Origin: SIG710 sp045595425
GTDB taxonomy: Bacteria; Bacillota; Clostridia; Oscillospirales; CAG-272
Direction: 5' to 3'
NCBI GenBank assembly: GCA_045595425.1
Contig: JAZOAL010000034.1
Location: forward strand, 1 to 20,333
Length of the DNA stretch: 20,333 nt
Each line of letters starts with the position of its first letter. Position 1 is the stretch's first letter. The notes below the pieces were generated by a model. It did no database searches, was not told where the DNA came from, and worked only from the letters and a program-made list of their open reading frames with translations. This document shows positions 7,213 to 15,828 of this stretch, piece after piece. The position numbers and the translations under genes are program-made.

Positions 7213-8241
7213 ATGATGGAAGAAAAGATTCGCGAAATACGCGAAGAGATCGAGGCGAAAATTGACAGCTTTGATTCTTCAAAGGCACTTTACGAATTCA
7301 GAAAGACCTTCCTTGATAACAAGGAGGGTAAGATCGCTCAGCTTATGAAGGGCATGAAGGATGTTCCGAAAGAGGATCGTCCTGCTTTTGGCAAGGTCGT
7401 TAATGAGATCAAGGAGTGGGCAATCGCTCGCTTTGATGAGACCGACGCAAAGATGAAGAAGATTGAGCTTGAAAAGCGCAATGCCGCAGAGGCGGTTGAC
7501 GTCACCATGCCCGCAGTGACCACGAAGACAGGCACGCTTCATCCCGACACGCTTATCGTAAATGAGCTTATCGAAATCTTTGCCGGCATGGGCTTTGAGG
7601 TCTTTGAGGGCAACGAGATCGAAAATGATTATTATAACTTTACCGCGCTGAACACTCCCGAGGATCATCCGGCAAGAGATATGCAGGATACCTTCTATGT
7701 TTCAAAGGATTTTCTGCTTCGCACACAGACCTCCGCAGGTCAGATCCATGTTATGGAGAACAAGAAACCTCCGATAAAGATACTTTCTCCCGGAAAGGTT
7801 TTCCGCTCGGATGATGACGCTACTCATTCTCCCATGTTCTCCCAGATGGAAGGACTTGTTGTTGATAAGGGCATCACACTCTGCGACCTTAAGGGTATGC
7901 TTGATACCTTTTCCGCACAGATCTTCGGCGAGGGTGTTGTGACCCGTCTCCGTCCCTCTTACTTCCCCTTTACCGAGCCTTCGGTTGAGGTTGACGTGAG
8001 CTGTTTCCAGTGCGGCGGCAAGGGCTGTAAGCTCTGCAAGGGCACGGGCTGGATCGAGGTTCTCGGTGCAGGTGTTGTTAACCGTCACGTGCTCGAGAAC
8101 TGCGGCATCGATCCCGATGAATATTCCGGATTTGCCTTCGGCATGGGTGTTGAGCGAATCGCTATGCTGAAATACGGAATCAATAACATCAAGACTCTCT
8201 TCGAATCGGATACAAGATTCGCAGAGCAGTTCAAAAACTGA
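7213..8241 (+). CDS. pheS: Phenylalanyl-tRNA synthetase alpha subunit
   Basis: 342 aa, the usual length for bacterial PheS. It forms an alpha2beta2 enzyme with PheT and attaches phenylalanine to tRNA-Phe in the cytoplasm. The N-terminal 90 residues are charged and helical, as in the tRNA-contacting coiled coil. The class II catalytic core follows: a motif-2 region (VFRSDDDATHSPMFSQMEG) and motif 3 (GMGVERIAMLKYGI) near the C-terminus. A Cys-rich insert (CFQCGGKGCKLCKGTGW) is commonly seen in PheS of this type. The start has an AAAGGA site about 12 nt upstream; a second ATG follows directly and cannot be excluded. It is controlled by the T-box leader and lies 14 nt upstream of pheT. Confidence 0.97.
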   Translation: MMEEKIREIREEIEAKIDSFDSSKALYEFRKTFLDNKEGKIAQLMKGMKDVPKEDRPAFGKVVNEIKEWAIARFDETDAKMKKIELEKRNAAEAVDVTMPAVTTKTGTLHPDTLIVNELIEIFAGMGFEVFEGNEIENDYYNFTALNTPEDHPARDMQDTFYVSKDFLLRTQTSAGQIHVMENKKPPIKILSPGKVFRSDDDATHSPMFSQMEGLVVDKGITLCDLKGMLDTFSAQIFGEGVVTRLRPSYFPFTEPSVEVDVSCFQCGGKGCKLCKGTGWIEVLGAGVVNRHVLENCGIDPDEYSGFAFGMGVERIAMLKYGINNIKTLFESDTRFAEQFKN

Positions 8242-8255
8242 GGGAGGTAGAAGAA

Positions 8256-10673
8256 ATGTTAGCACCGCTTAGTTGGCTTAAAGAATATGTTGATATAGAT
8301 GTTAGCGCAAAGGAGCTTGAAAGACTGCTTTTCTCGGTGGGATTTGAGGTTGAGGAGCTTATCGAGCTTGGCAAGGATATTTCGGGTGTTGTGGTCGGTG
8401 AGGTCAAGACCTGCGAGCTGATCCCGGATACGCACATTCATATTTGCACCGTTGATTGCGGCGATAAGGGAACCTTCCAGATCTGCTGCGGCGCCGATAA
8501 TGTTAAAGCAGGCGGCAGATATCCCGTTGCGCTTGTTGGAGCAACCGTTTATGCAACAGCAAAGGATCATGTTACTATTGAGGGCGTTATGACGATCAAA
8601 AAGGGCAAGCTCCGCGGAGTTGATTCCGAGGGTATGCTTTGCTCGGGTGTTGAGATCGGCGTAAACGAGGATATGTATGAGGGCGGCGGATATTGCGGTC
8701 TGCTGGTGCTTCCCGAGGACGCACCTCTTGGAGCTGATATAAAGCCCATCGTTGGTCTTGATGACTATATTTTTGATATCGGTATCACAGCGAACCGTCC
8801 CGACTGCCAGAGCATTATCGGTATTGCACGCGAGGTTGCGGCTGTGCTGAAAAAGGAATTCAAGATGCCCGCTCTTGACTATGTGGAAAGCGGCAAGCCC
8901 CTTGATTTCAATATCACGGTTGAAGCTCCTGACCTTTGCCCCCGTTATATCGGTCATTATGTTTCTGATATCACTATCGGCAAGTCTCCTGCATGGATGC
9001 GCCGCAGACTTCACATGGTAGGTATCAATTCGATCTCCAATATCGTTGATATTACAAACTATGTTCTGAAGGAATTCGGTCAGCCGATGCACGCTTTTGA
9101 CCTGAATGATCTTCAGAATTCCGAGATAGTAGTTCGCCGTGCACATAACGGCGAAAAGATCATAACTCTTGATGAAAAAGAGTTTGAGCTGAATGAAAAC
9201 AACCTTGTTATCTGCGATGGCAAGCGTCCCGTTGCCCTTGCGGGCATCATGGGCGGTCTCAATTCCGAGATCAAGGATACAACGAAGGATGTTCTCTTTG
9301 AAGCGGCGAAATTTGCCCGTGACAATGTTCGTAAGACCTCACGTTCTCTCGGTCAGAGCTCTGACTCCAGCTCAAGATTCGAGAAGGGCGTTGACGAATA
9401 TTCCACGCAGTGCGGCATGAAGCGCGCTCTGCACCTTGTTTGCGAGCTTGGCTGCGGTAAGGTATCACCATTGCATATAGAGCGCAGTGTCAGCGGCGAG
9501 ATCACCTGGGCGCCTCTCACTGTCAGCGTTGAGAAGATGAATGGCGTGCTTGGAATCAAGGTTCCGAATGATGAGATCATTCGTCATCTTGCGGCTCTCG
9601 GCTTTGATCCCCAGATCAACGGTGATGACCTTAAGGTTATGGTTCCCCCTTACCGTGAAGATATTGAAGGTCACGTTCAGGATATTGCCGAGGAGGTTAT
9701 CCGTTCTTATGGCTATGACCATATAGTTTCCACATTCCTTAAGAGCGCAAGCGTTACCTGCGGCGGTCTCAACGGGGCGCAGAAAACTGTTAACCGCTTA
9801 AAGAAAACGCTTTGCACTCAAGGCTACAGCGAGTCGATGTTCTATTCCTTCTTCTCTCCAAAGGATCTTGATATGCTCCATTTCGCGGAGGATGCGAAGG
9901 AAAGGCACGCTATCCGTATTCTCAATCCCATAAGCGAGGACCTCTCGCTTATGAGAACAACCCTTGTGCCTTCTATGGTCAATGCGGCTGTCAGAAATCT
10001 CCACCGAGGCAATATGGCAGGTAGATTCTTTGAGGTGGCAAGTATTTTCGAGGCGGATGAGCTTCCTCTAAAGACCTATCCAAGAGAGCATAAGATGCTT
10101 TCTATCGGAGCATTTGGCGATGATGAGACCTTCTTCACCTTCAAGGGAGCAACAGAAGCTATCGCAAAGGAATTTGGACTTGCATTTACCTATGAAAAGG
10201 GCTCACTTCAGTATCTGCATCCCGGAATGACGGCAAAAATCCTGCTTGACGGAGAGGTCGTTGGCTTTATGGGTAAGCTTGCTTATGATGTTTGCGAGGA
10301 GCTGGCTGTTGAAAAGCCCGTATTTGTTGCGGAGCTCGATTATGAGAAGCTTGCGGGTAAGTTTAATACAAACATTGTTTATAAGCCTCTGCCAAAATTC
10401 ACCTGCGAAAACCGTGACCTTGCTCTCGTTATGGACGAAGCGATCACCTGCGGCGCGGTTGAGGAAGCTATAAAGTCTTCCTGCAAGTATATCACAAGTG
10501 TTACACTTTTTGACGTTTACCGCAGTGCCCAGATCGGAGAGGGAAAGAAGAGTATGGCTTTCAGCCTTGTGTTTACCCCCGAAGATCATGAATTTACCGG
10601 GGAAGAGATCGACGGTTATGTAAACAGAATTCTCAAAAAGCTGGCTTATACCATGCAGATTGAGATAAGATAA
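8256..10673 (+). CDS. pheT: Phenylalanyl-tRNA synthetase beta subunit
   Basis: 805 aa, a normal full-length PheT. Visible regions in order: an N-terminal segment starting MLAPLSWLKEYVDI; an EMAP-II-like tRNA-binding OB domain (about 40-150); the B3/B4 editing region (about 210-380), which includes NSISNIVDITNYVL and GQPMHAFDL; a B5 domain (about 400-470); the catalytic-like core with LNPISEDLSLMRTTLVPSM; and a C-terminal ferredoxin-fold anticodon-binding domain (about 710-805). It contributes tRNA binding and editing of mischarged Tyr-tRNA. GGGAGG precedes the start. It is the second gene of the pheST operon and is followed by a strong hairpin. Confidence 0.97.
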   Translation: MLAPLSWLKEYVDIDVSAKELERLLFSVGFEVEELIELGKDISGVVVGEVKTCELIPDTHIHICTVDCGDKGTFQICCGADNVKAGGRYPVALVGATVYATAKDHVTIEGVMTIKKGKLRGVDSEGMLCSGVEIGVNEDMYEGGGYCGLLVLPEDAPLGADIKPIVGLDDYIFDIGITANRPDCQSIIGIAREVAAVLKKEFKMPALDYVESGKPLDFNITVEAPDLCPRYIGHYVSDITIGKSPAWMRRRLHMVGINSISNIVDITNYVLKEFGQPMHAFDLNDLQNSEIVVRRAHNGEKIITLDEKEFELNENNLVICDGKRPVALAGIMGGLNSEIKDTTKDVLFEAAKFARDNVRKTSRSLGQSSDSSSRFEKGVDEYSTQCGMKRALHLVCELGCGKVSPLHIERSVSGEITWAPLTVSVEKMNGVLGIKVPNDEIIRHLAALGFDPQINGDDLKVMVPPYREDIEGHVQDIAEEVIRSYGYDHIVSTFLKSASVTCGGLNGAQKTVNRLKKTLCTQGYSESMFYSFFSPKDLDMLHFAEDAKERHAIRILNPISEDLSLMRTTLVPSMVNAAVRNLHRGNMAGRFFEVASIFEADELPLKTYPREHKMLSIGAFGDDETFFTFKGATEAIAKEFGLAFTYEKGSLQYLHPGMTAKILLDGEVVGFMGKLAYDVCEELAVEKPVFVAELDYEKLAGKFNTNIVYKPLPKFTCENRDLALVMDEAITCGAVEEAIKSSCKYITSVTLFDVYRSAQIGEGKKSMAFSLVFTPEDHEFTGEEIDGYVNRILKKLAYTMQIEIR

Positions 10674-10683
10674 AGCAATACGA

Positions 10684-10717
10684 GGGGGTGGACTCACAGT
10701 TTTGTGAGCCCACCCCT
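10684..10717 (+). terminator. Terminator of pheST
   Basis: The arms GGGTGGACTCACA and TGTGAGCCCACCC pair with one mismatch and extend with more G-C pairs. Only a short TTT follows. It starts about 10 bp after the pheT stop. Bases 10720-10909 show nothing else that I recognise. Confidence 0.75.
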
Positions 10718-10909
10718 TTAAAGCTTGGCTTTTAACCGAAGGGCATAAACTTATCGTCCCGGGTAAAAGATCCAAAGTCCGGTTATGGCGTCCTCGAAGA
10801 TGGCGGGAGATTTTTAGAGCCAATCAGGGTAATGCGCGTCGATTCAGAGATGAAAATCGATGCTGTCACGCTTCGTGAGAGGGAGTGCCTTTGAAAAAAT
10901 CAGCATATT

Positions 10910-12211
10910 TCAAATTTTAGCATCGCCTGTAGAGGGGTTATCGATCAGCTTTCCGTCCTCCATAAAACGCGAACCGTGGCAGGGGCAGTCCCAGGTGTGT
11001 TCCGCTTTGTTCCACTTCAGTGCACAGCCGAGATGCGGACAGCGTTTTGAGGTCGGCGTAAGCAGATTTACTGCCGTTTCGATACCGTTGACGAGAAGCT
11101 GCGGCTTCATGATATTTCGGGATGGTGAAAAAACTTCGGAAAGCTCGTTCTTCCGATCTTGCACCAAATCACAAAGGAGCCTTGCCGCAACGCAAGACGA
11201 TGTCATACCCCATTTGTTGAACCCGGTAGCCACATAGAGATTTGGCGTAAGAGCCGAATATTGTCCGATATATGGGATGCCGTCAAGACTCATGCAGTCC
11301 TGCGCAGCCCATTCATATTTGAGAACCGCTTCGGGATAATATTTTGATGCAAAGCCGCGAAGCTCTGTCCATGTGCCGCTGTTTTTTCCTGTGCGGTGCC
11401 CTCCGCCGCCTATAAGAAGCAGATCTTCATAGCTTCTGAAGGACATACCCTTTTTGTCCTCGTCTACATACATTCCGTCCGGATTCTGTGCTCCTTCAAA
11501 GGCTGATACATATGAGCGATGCTGATAGAGCTTGAGAAAATATGAACCGTGTTTGTTGATAAAGGGAAAATGAGTTGCAACGATAATTTTTTTTGCTGTT
11601 ATTTTACCGCTGTCACATATTGCAGAGGTGGGAGTTATCTGACGCACAAAGCTATTTTCATATATTTTCAGTCCCTTTGAGATATGAGAGATGAATTTCA
11701 TAGGATTGAACTGAGCTTGATTTTCAAAGCACACAGATCCAAGTGTTTTGAAGGGAAGCTCGGTTTTCTCCGCAAACTTCGCCTTGAACCCCAGAGCTTC
11801 AAGAGCGATGATCTCCTCCTCGATTTTTCTTCTGTCGCGAAGCGTATAAACATAAGAGTTCTTTTTTTCAAACCCACATTCAATCTCTCTGCAGATATTC
11901 TCATATTCCGCGAGGGCTTTTTGGTTTGCGTTCAGATACATGCTTGCTTTTTCTTTGCCTATACTGCGCAGCAGCTTTGCATATATTAAGGAGTGCTGGG
12001 AGGTTATTTTTGCAGTTGTATTTTTCGTTATTCCGCAGGCGATTCGATCCCCCTCAAGAAGGATATAATCGATGCCGGCTTGCTCCAGAAAATAAGCGCA
12101 AAGCAGACCGCAAAGACCGCCTCCTATTATGAGAACATCGGTTTTTGCCTCTCCCCTCAATTTGGGGAATTCGGGCAAGCACACAGAGCTTGTCCATACT
12201 GATCTTTTCAT
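10910..12211 (-). CDS. FAD-dependent oxidoreductase with C-terminal Rieske [2Fe-2S] domain
   Basis: 433 aa from the ATG at 12211, which has GGAGGG upstream; the in-frame start at 12238 lacks this. The N-terminus carries a Rossmann FAD-binding motif (VLIIGGGLCG at 26-35, then a Glu in LLEGD). The middle resembles the D-amino-acid oxidase/glycine oxidase (DAO) fold. The last 45 residues are a very short Rieske domain: ligands C391 and H393 (CPHLGC) and C409 and H412 (CPCHGS). C396 and C411 match the disulfide pair of high-potential Rieske proteins. Inferred role: cytoplasmic oxidation of an amine or similar substrate, with electrons passing through FAD and an iron-sulfur centre. The substrate is unknown. 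It appears monocistronic, since a terminator lies upstream. Confidence 0.9.
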   Translation of the reverse strand: MKRSVWTSSVCLPEFPKLRGEAKTDVLIIGGGLCGLLCAYFLEQAGIDYILLEGDRIACGITKNTTAKITSQHSLIYAKLLRSIGKEKASMYLNANQKALAEYENICREIECGFEKKNSYVYTLRDRRKIEEEIIALEALGFKAKFAEKTELPFKTLGSVCFENQAQFNPMKFISHISKGLKIYENSFVRQITPTSAICDSGKITAKKIIVATHFPFINKHGSYFLKLYQHRSYVSAFEGAQNPDGMYVDEDKKGMSFRSYEDLLLIGGGGHRTGKNSGTWTELRGFASKYYPEAVLKYEWAAQDCMSLDGIPYIGQYSALTPNLYVATGFNKWGMTSSCVAARLLCDLVQDRKNELSEVFSPSRNIMKPQLLVNGIETAVNLLTPTSKRCPHLGCALKWNKAEHTWDCPCHGSRFMEDGKLIDNPSTGDAKI

Positions 12212-12274
12212 ATATGACCCTCCAAAACGTTTTTTCAATTAGTATGGCTCGATTTTATCTTATTTATATAAAAA

Positions 12275-12295
12275 ACACCGCTTTAAAAGCGGTGT
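12275..12295 (-). terminator. Intrinsic terminator for minus-strand transcription from the EamA unit
   Basis: ACACCGCTTT (12275-12284) pairs with AAAGCGGTGT (12286-12295), so the real loop is the A/T centre. Read on the minus strand, it is followed by TTTTTTATATA. It separates the EamA unit from the FAD oxidoreductase gene. Confidence 0.85.
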
Positions 12296-12304
12296 GGAAT
12301 ATGT

Positions 12305-12464
12305 AAACAATAATTTATATGTGCCTCTGGCGGTCAAGGAACTTCCCCAAAAGTTCCTTGTAACCTCAAAACTTTAAAAGAAAAAGCCTTTATATTTAAA
12401 GTTTTTGGGATTCTAAAGACCTTTTTTCTAAAAAGGTCTTTAGCGGGGTTTGGGGCGGTGCCCC
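12305..12464. repeat. Intergenic repeat with four consecutive hairpins
   Basis: It starts with an exact AAACAATAATTTA (12305-12317). Then come four stems: 12335-12344 with 12351-12360 (10 bp); 12368-12378 with 12395-12405 (11 bp); 12413-12426 with 12430-12443 (14 bp perfect, 3-nt loop); and GGGGC 12452-12456 with GCCCC 12460-12464. It lies between the EamA stop codon and the terminator, so it forms the 3' untranslated region of that transcript. Confidence 0.6.
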
Positions 12465-12468
12465 ATGC

Positions 12469-13359
12469 TCACGAATCCTTTCTTTCGGGAAGCTCGCTTA
12501 TCATGGTTGCGCCGAGGACGAGAATTGCACCGAGATATCCCGTGAAGCCGATATTCTCACGCAGAATAATACCGGAAAGAATGATAGCAACTATTGGGTC
12601 GATATAGCTGAAAAGTGCGACAGTTTGTGCTTCCAGCTTCTCCATTGAGCCGAAATACATGGCGTATGCGACACCTGTATGAAGTATTCCTACCAGAAGA
12701 ATCATCAGGATAGAGATAGGTTCAAAGGTCAGTGAGGAAAAATCCTCGGTCAAAAGCGTATAGGGAAGGATAACTATCGCGGCAGAGGCAAGCTGAATGA
12801 TCGTTTTATCATATGAAGGTACATTTTTAATTTTTTTATTGAGAATGACAACGCTTGCATAGAGCAGAGCCGCACCGATGCCGAAAAATACACCGTAAAG
12901 CTCTCGGATTCCCGAAAAATTCGCATTTAAAATGCCAGAAACCAACACCATGCCCAAAATTGCGACTCCGATGCAGGCGAGTTTTTTTGCTGTAAGTCTT
13001 TCTCCGAAGAATATCGGAGAAATGATGATGACAAATATCGGAGCGGCGTAATAGCAGAGGGTTGCAGTTGCCACGGATGTATAATTGTAGGCTTCAAACA
13101 AAAGGATCCAGTTGAAGCCGATAAGCGCTCCCGAAATGATGAGCAGAAGCAGATTTTTCTTTACCGCTTCCCACGAAAAATGTTTTTTGCCAAAGATAAT
13201 AACAGCCAGAAGGAATAATGCTCCAATAAATCCTCTTGCCATTGCCAGAATGCTTGATGGGAGGGGGATATATCTTCTGAATATCCCGATAGTTCCGAAA
13301 ATCAGCATTGATATTATAAGAAGTGAAAGTGATTTTGATTTATCTTTTTTGTTAAGCAT
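12469..13359 (-). CDS. EamA-family (DMT superfamily) permease
   Basis: 296 aa from the ATG at 13359, preceded by GGGGG; an in-frame start at 13401 has no ribosome site. About ten hydrophobic segments form two EamA halves. The first half covers about 10-140 and the second about 150-285. The second half carries the typical PIVAIILSGIILRENIGFTGYLGAI pattern seen at the end of DMT exporters (split here over about 255-280). Family members export amino acids, nucleotide-type metabolites or drugs; the substrate cannot be told from sequence. It lies 63 nt downstream of the polytopic membrane gene and is probably in the same transcript. Confidence 0.9.
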   Translation of the reverse strand: MLNKKDKSKSLSLLIISMLIFGTIGIFRRYIPLPSSILAMARGFIGALFLLAVIIFGKKHFSWEAVKKNLLLLIISGALIGFNWILLFEAYNYTSVATATLCYYAAPIFVIIISPIFFGERLTAKKLACIGVAILGMVLVSGILNANFSGIRELYGVFFGIGAALLYASVVILNKKIKNVPSYDKTIIQLASAAIVILPYTLLTEDFSSLTFEPISILMILLVGILHTGVAYAMYFGSMEKLEAQTVALFSYIDPIVAIILSGIILRENIGFTGYLGAILVLGATMISELPERKDS

Positions 13360-13422
13360 ATTAACCCCCGGGTATTCTGTTTCGTCTGCGGTATGCCGCA
13401 TCTTGCGAAACGCGCATTGCGT

Positions 13423-15021
13423 TTATTCATAGTTTATTGTCGTATCAACAGGCAGCTTCATTGCTATCTTAAACCAGTACATATGATATGGATCATCATA
13501 GGGCATGGTGTATTTATGAGTGCCGTTTGGCAGGTACTTCTGTATCAGAATATGATCGTTGTCTGTTTCAAGCGTTTGGCGATATTCTGTAAGCAATCGG
13601 GCGTTCTCTTTATGAACGGCATAATTTTCATTATATCCTGTAAGAGTTGCGCTGAGCGAGTCAAGCATCAGCAGAGTTAGAATTAAAAGCACTCCGCTTG
13701 AGGCAAATATGTTTAGCTTTTTTACAGCTACGCATAACAAAACGGCGGCGATCGATATGAAAAGCAGAGCGGCAACGATGTGCCCGATATTGGTCATAAG
13801 CCCCATAAGAGCGGCGAGAATAAGGCAGGGGGGCAGGGGATTCTTTGATTTGGATACAGCAAACGCTGTTGGAATGATAAGGAAGATCACCGAAACAATG
13901 ACTGTTCTCGGCCCCATTTCGGGCGAGACCAGCATTGCGCCCTGCATCACAGCCGCCATAACGGTGAAAAATGAGGGAACAGGGTCTTTTGTTTTAAGAA
14001 ATAAGCTGATTGATATGATAATATCTATGAAGAAAGCTGAGAGAGCAATGATAATTGCTGTTTTTTCCAATATACCGAAGCGGATTTCAGCAATTAAAAG
14101 CACTGCGGCAAGTGCATTGACGGACATCAAAAGAAGTCGGCGCAATCCCTTAAGCCTTTCAAACGCTCCGCACCCTGATGCTCCGAAAAAGAGCACAAGT
14201 GCTATGCTTGCTCCGGAATGACGGAATATCAGACTGATCAGTCTGAAAATATTGTCTGTTATCCTTTCAATTAAGGTCAGATCATAGAATTCTTTATAGT
14301 ATGTCGTTCGCACGGCGTTGCCGGGAGCCGCAAAAAGAGATATTATGCCGAGAATTCCAAATAAAAGTGCTGTCCAAAATGCAATGTTAGGCTTTTTCTT
14401 TGCCGAAAACATTCGTAATGCCGCAAAAATCAAGATACAAAGGGAGGCAAAAGCGTTTTGCTCTGTGCTTGCACAGGCAAGAAATGCGAGAGGACAGAAC
14501 CAAGGACTGAAATGTCCTTTCTTTAAAGCACTTTCGGTAAAATAAAAGAGCGAGAGGGTAAGCAGGATGGGCCAGACATAATTGAGAAAACCGGTTGCCC
14601 AATAGAGGGTCTGATTAGCCGTGAGTATGCTTATGAAAGCGACACAGGCACATGAAATTACCAGTGAAATTTTAAAGCTCTCGGTATTTACACCCTCATT
14701 CCAAGCTCTCGAAGCAATAAGTGCGGTGAAAAATGCAATGAGCGAAATGACGATCACGGCAAAGATTTTCCATAAAATAATGGTTCCGCCCGCCAGCAGA
14801 AATTCATCTAAAAGATGAACAAGTGCTCTGCCGTTTGTTTCAAGCCAGTGCTTTGCGTTTTCCCCGAAAAAATACTCCGCGCCGTTATAAAAGAAGGATG
14901 TATAATAATAGTCATCTCCGAAAAGGACTATTTTATCAATTATCGATCCTTGCATTATGGTAAAAACAGCAAATATCAGCAGGTGAAGCTTTGAGGAGGC
15001 GCGTTGCAGAAAGCTTTTCAT
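13423..15021 (-). CDS. Large polytopic membrane protein of unknown function (DUF6056-like / GT-C-like)
   Basis: 532 aa with roughly eleven or twelve hydrophobic segments. AAAGGA precedes the ATG. A short basic N-terminus and membrane segment 1 (about 12-28) lead into an extracytoplasmic loop with GDDYYY (D36, D37). An acidic pair after the first membrane helix is typical of GT-C glycosyltransferases that use lipid-linked sugars, and of the DUF6056 group. The C-terminal 60 residues are hydrophilic and probably extracytoplasmic (KYLPNGTHKYTMPYDDPYHM). I infer a surface-glycan or envelope-polymer role but cannot prove it. It lies 13 nt after the single-pass protein gene and is surely cotranscribed with it. 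Confidence 0.7.
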   Translation of the reverse strand: MKSFLQRASSKLHLLIFAVFTIMQGSIIDKIVLFGDDYYYTSFFYNGAEYFFGENAKHWLETNGRALVHLLDEFLLAGGTIILWKIFAVIVISLIAFFTALIASRAWNEGVNTESFKISLVISCACVAFISILTANQTLYWATGFLNYVWPILLTLSLFYFTESALKKGHFSPWFCPLAFLACASTEQNAFASLCILIFAALRMFSAKKKPNIAFWTALLFGILGIISLFAAPGNAVRTTYYKEFYDLTLIERITDNIFRLISLIFRHSGASIALVLFFGASGCGAFERLKGLRRLLLMSVNALAAVLLIAEIRFGILEKTAIIIALSAFFIDIIISISLFLKTKDPVPSFFTVMAAVMQGAMLVSPEMGPRTVIVSVIFLIIPTAFAVSKSKNPLPPCLILAALMGLMTNIGHIVAALLFISIAAVLLCVAVKKLNIFASSGVLLILTLLMLDSLSATLTGYNENYAVHKENARLLTEYRQTLETDNDHILIQKYLPNGTHKYTMPYDDPYHMYWFKIAMKLPVDTTINYE

Positions 15022-15034
15022 AAAAACATCCTTT

Positions 15035-15727
15035 CTATTGTTCGGAAGCTTTATTTATTGCCTTTATATCTTTGCCCGAGAGATCCCTTTCAGAGAGTGG
15101 CATCAGAGAGTCGTAGATGCAGAGGGCATCATAGGGGGTATCTTGATAATTGATATCCCCAGCATAATATATGTCAACAAACATTCCAACGGCGTCCTCA
15201 TATGTCACATCATCAAAAATAAATTTTCGATAGCTGTAAAGAGTCTTGTATGCCGTCAGAGCTTCTCCCGAAGGATAATAACGCTCCTCTCGAAGCTTTG
15301 ATTTATCGGTGTTGTCGCTCTGATCATCGGGGGTAAGGTCTGTTGTTTTTACTATAGTTATATCAAAAATCTCTGTTTTTCTGTCGGGTTCTTCGCTTAG
15401 TCCGTAGTCTTGGGCGAGACGGCTCAGAGTACTGTTGTTATATCGCACTGTTACCTGTATTTGACTTGCTTCAGGGATGAAAACACAGTCTGTCACGGAG
15501 AATTTGCCGCTTTCCGTTATTGTTCTCTGCTTTTGGGTTTGGAGTAATAATTCTTTACCGTATTGCTCATATGCCGCAACTGTTTTTTCATTTGCCGCCA
15601 GCACTTTTACTTCAGACGGGTCTCCCGAAAACAAAACTCGCCAGAGAACTATCACATTTATGGAGATAATCACAAGATAAAACAGAGCCTTGAAGCTCTT
15701 ACCAATTATTTTCCCCGCATTTGCCAT
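15035..15727 (-). CDS. Single-pass membrane protein of unknown function
   Basis: 230 aa. One membrane helix (about 13-33) is followed by an extracytoplasmic part with no recognised domain. The region 35-75 is helical (ANEKTVAAYEQYGKELLLQT). The rest looks mixed alpha/beta, with VTVRYNNST near the middle and a charged stretch at about 140-155. GGAAGG precedes the ATG, and a near-perfect promoter lies upstream. It is the first gene of a unit with the GDD polytopic protein, and probably EamA. The tight pairing suggests that the two membrane proteins work together, for instance as subunit and catalytic partner. I do not recognise the family. Confidence 0.75.
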   Translation of the reverse strand: MANAGKIIGKSFKALFYLVIISINVIVLWRVLFSGDPSEVKVLAANEKTVAAYEQYGKELLLQTQKQRTITESGKFSVTDCVFIPEASQIQVTVRYNNSTLSRLAQDYGLSEEPDRKTEIFDITIVKTTDLTPDDQSDNTDKSKLREERYYPSGEALTAYKTLYSYRKFIFDDVTYEDAVGMFVDIYYAGDINYQDTPYDALCIYDSLMPLSERDLSGKDIKAINKASEQ

Positions 15728-15762
15728 TTTAAACGACCTTCCAAAATTGAATTATACATTAC

Positions 15763-15791
15763 ATTATAATCGATAGGTGTCTATTTGTCAA
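15763..15791 (-). promoter_or_regulatory. Sigma-A promoter of the membrane-protein operon
   Basis: On the minus strand: -35 TTGACA (15786-15791), 17-bp spacer, -10 TATAAT (15763-15768), both perfect. The untranslated leader is about 30 nt. Confidence 0.88.
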
Positions 15792-15795
15792 TAGT

Positions 15796-15827
15796 AATGC
15801 GGCTTGCAAATATTTGCAAGCCGCATT
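15796..15827. terminator. 32-bp perfect palindrome after the decarboxylase gene
   Basis: The arm AATGCGGCTTGCAAAT and its exact complement form a perfect palindrome. It begins 2 bp after the decarboxylase stop and ends 5 bp before the -35 of the next unit. On the minus strand the 3' flank (ACTATTG) is only weakly U-rich; on the plus strand TTTTT follows. It is probably the terminator of the scf unit, and a role as an operator for the next promoter is possible. Confidence 0.65.
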
Positions 15828-15828
15828 T

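Noticed and set aside
8259..9146. 295-aa minus-strand frame
   Set aside because: It is a shadow of the pheT 5' half. No ribosome site or domain was seen.
10203..10823. 206-aa minus-strand frame
   Set aside because: It is antisense to the pheT 3' end and its terminator. The PheT reading frame is unambiguous.
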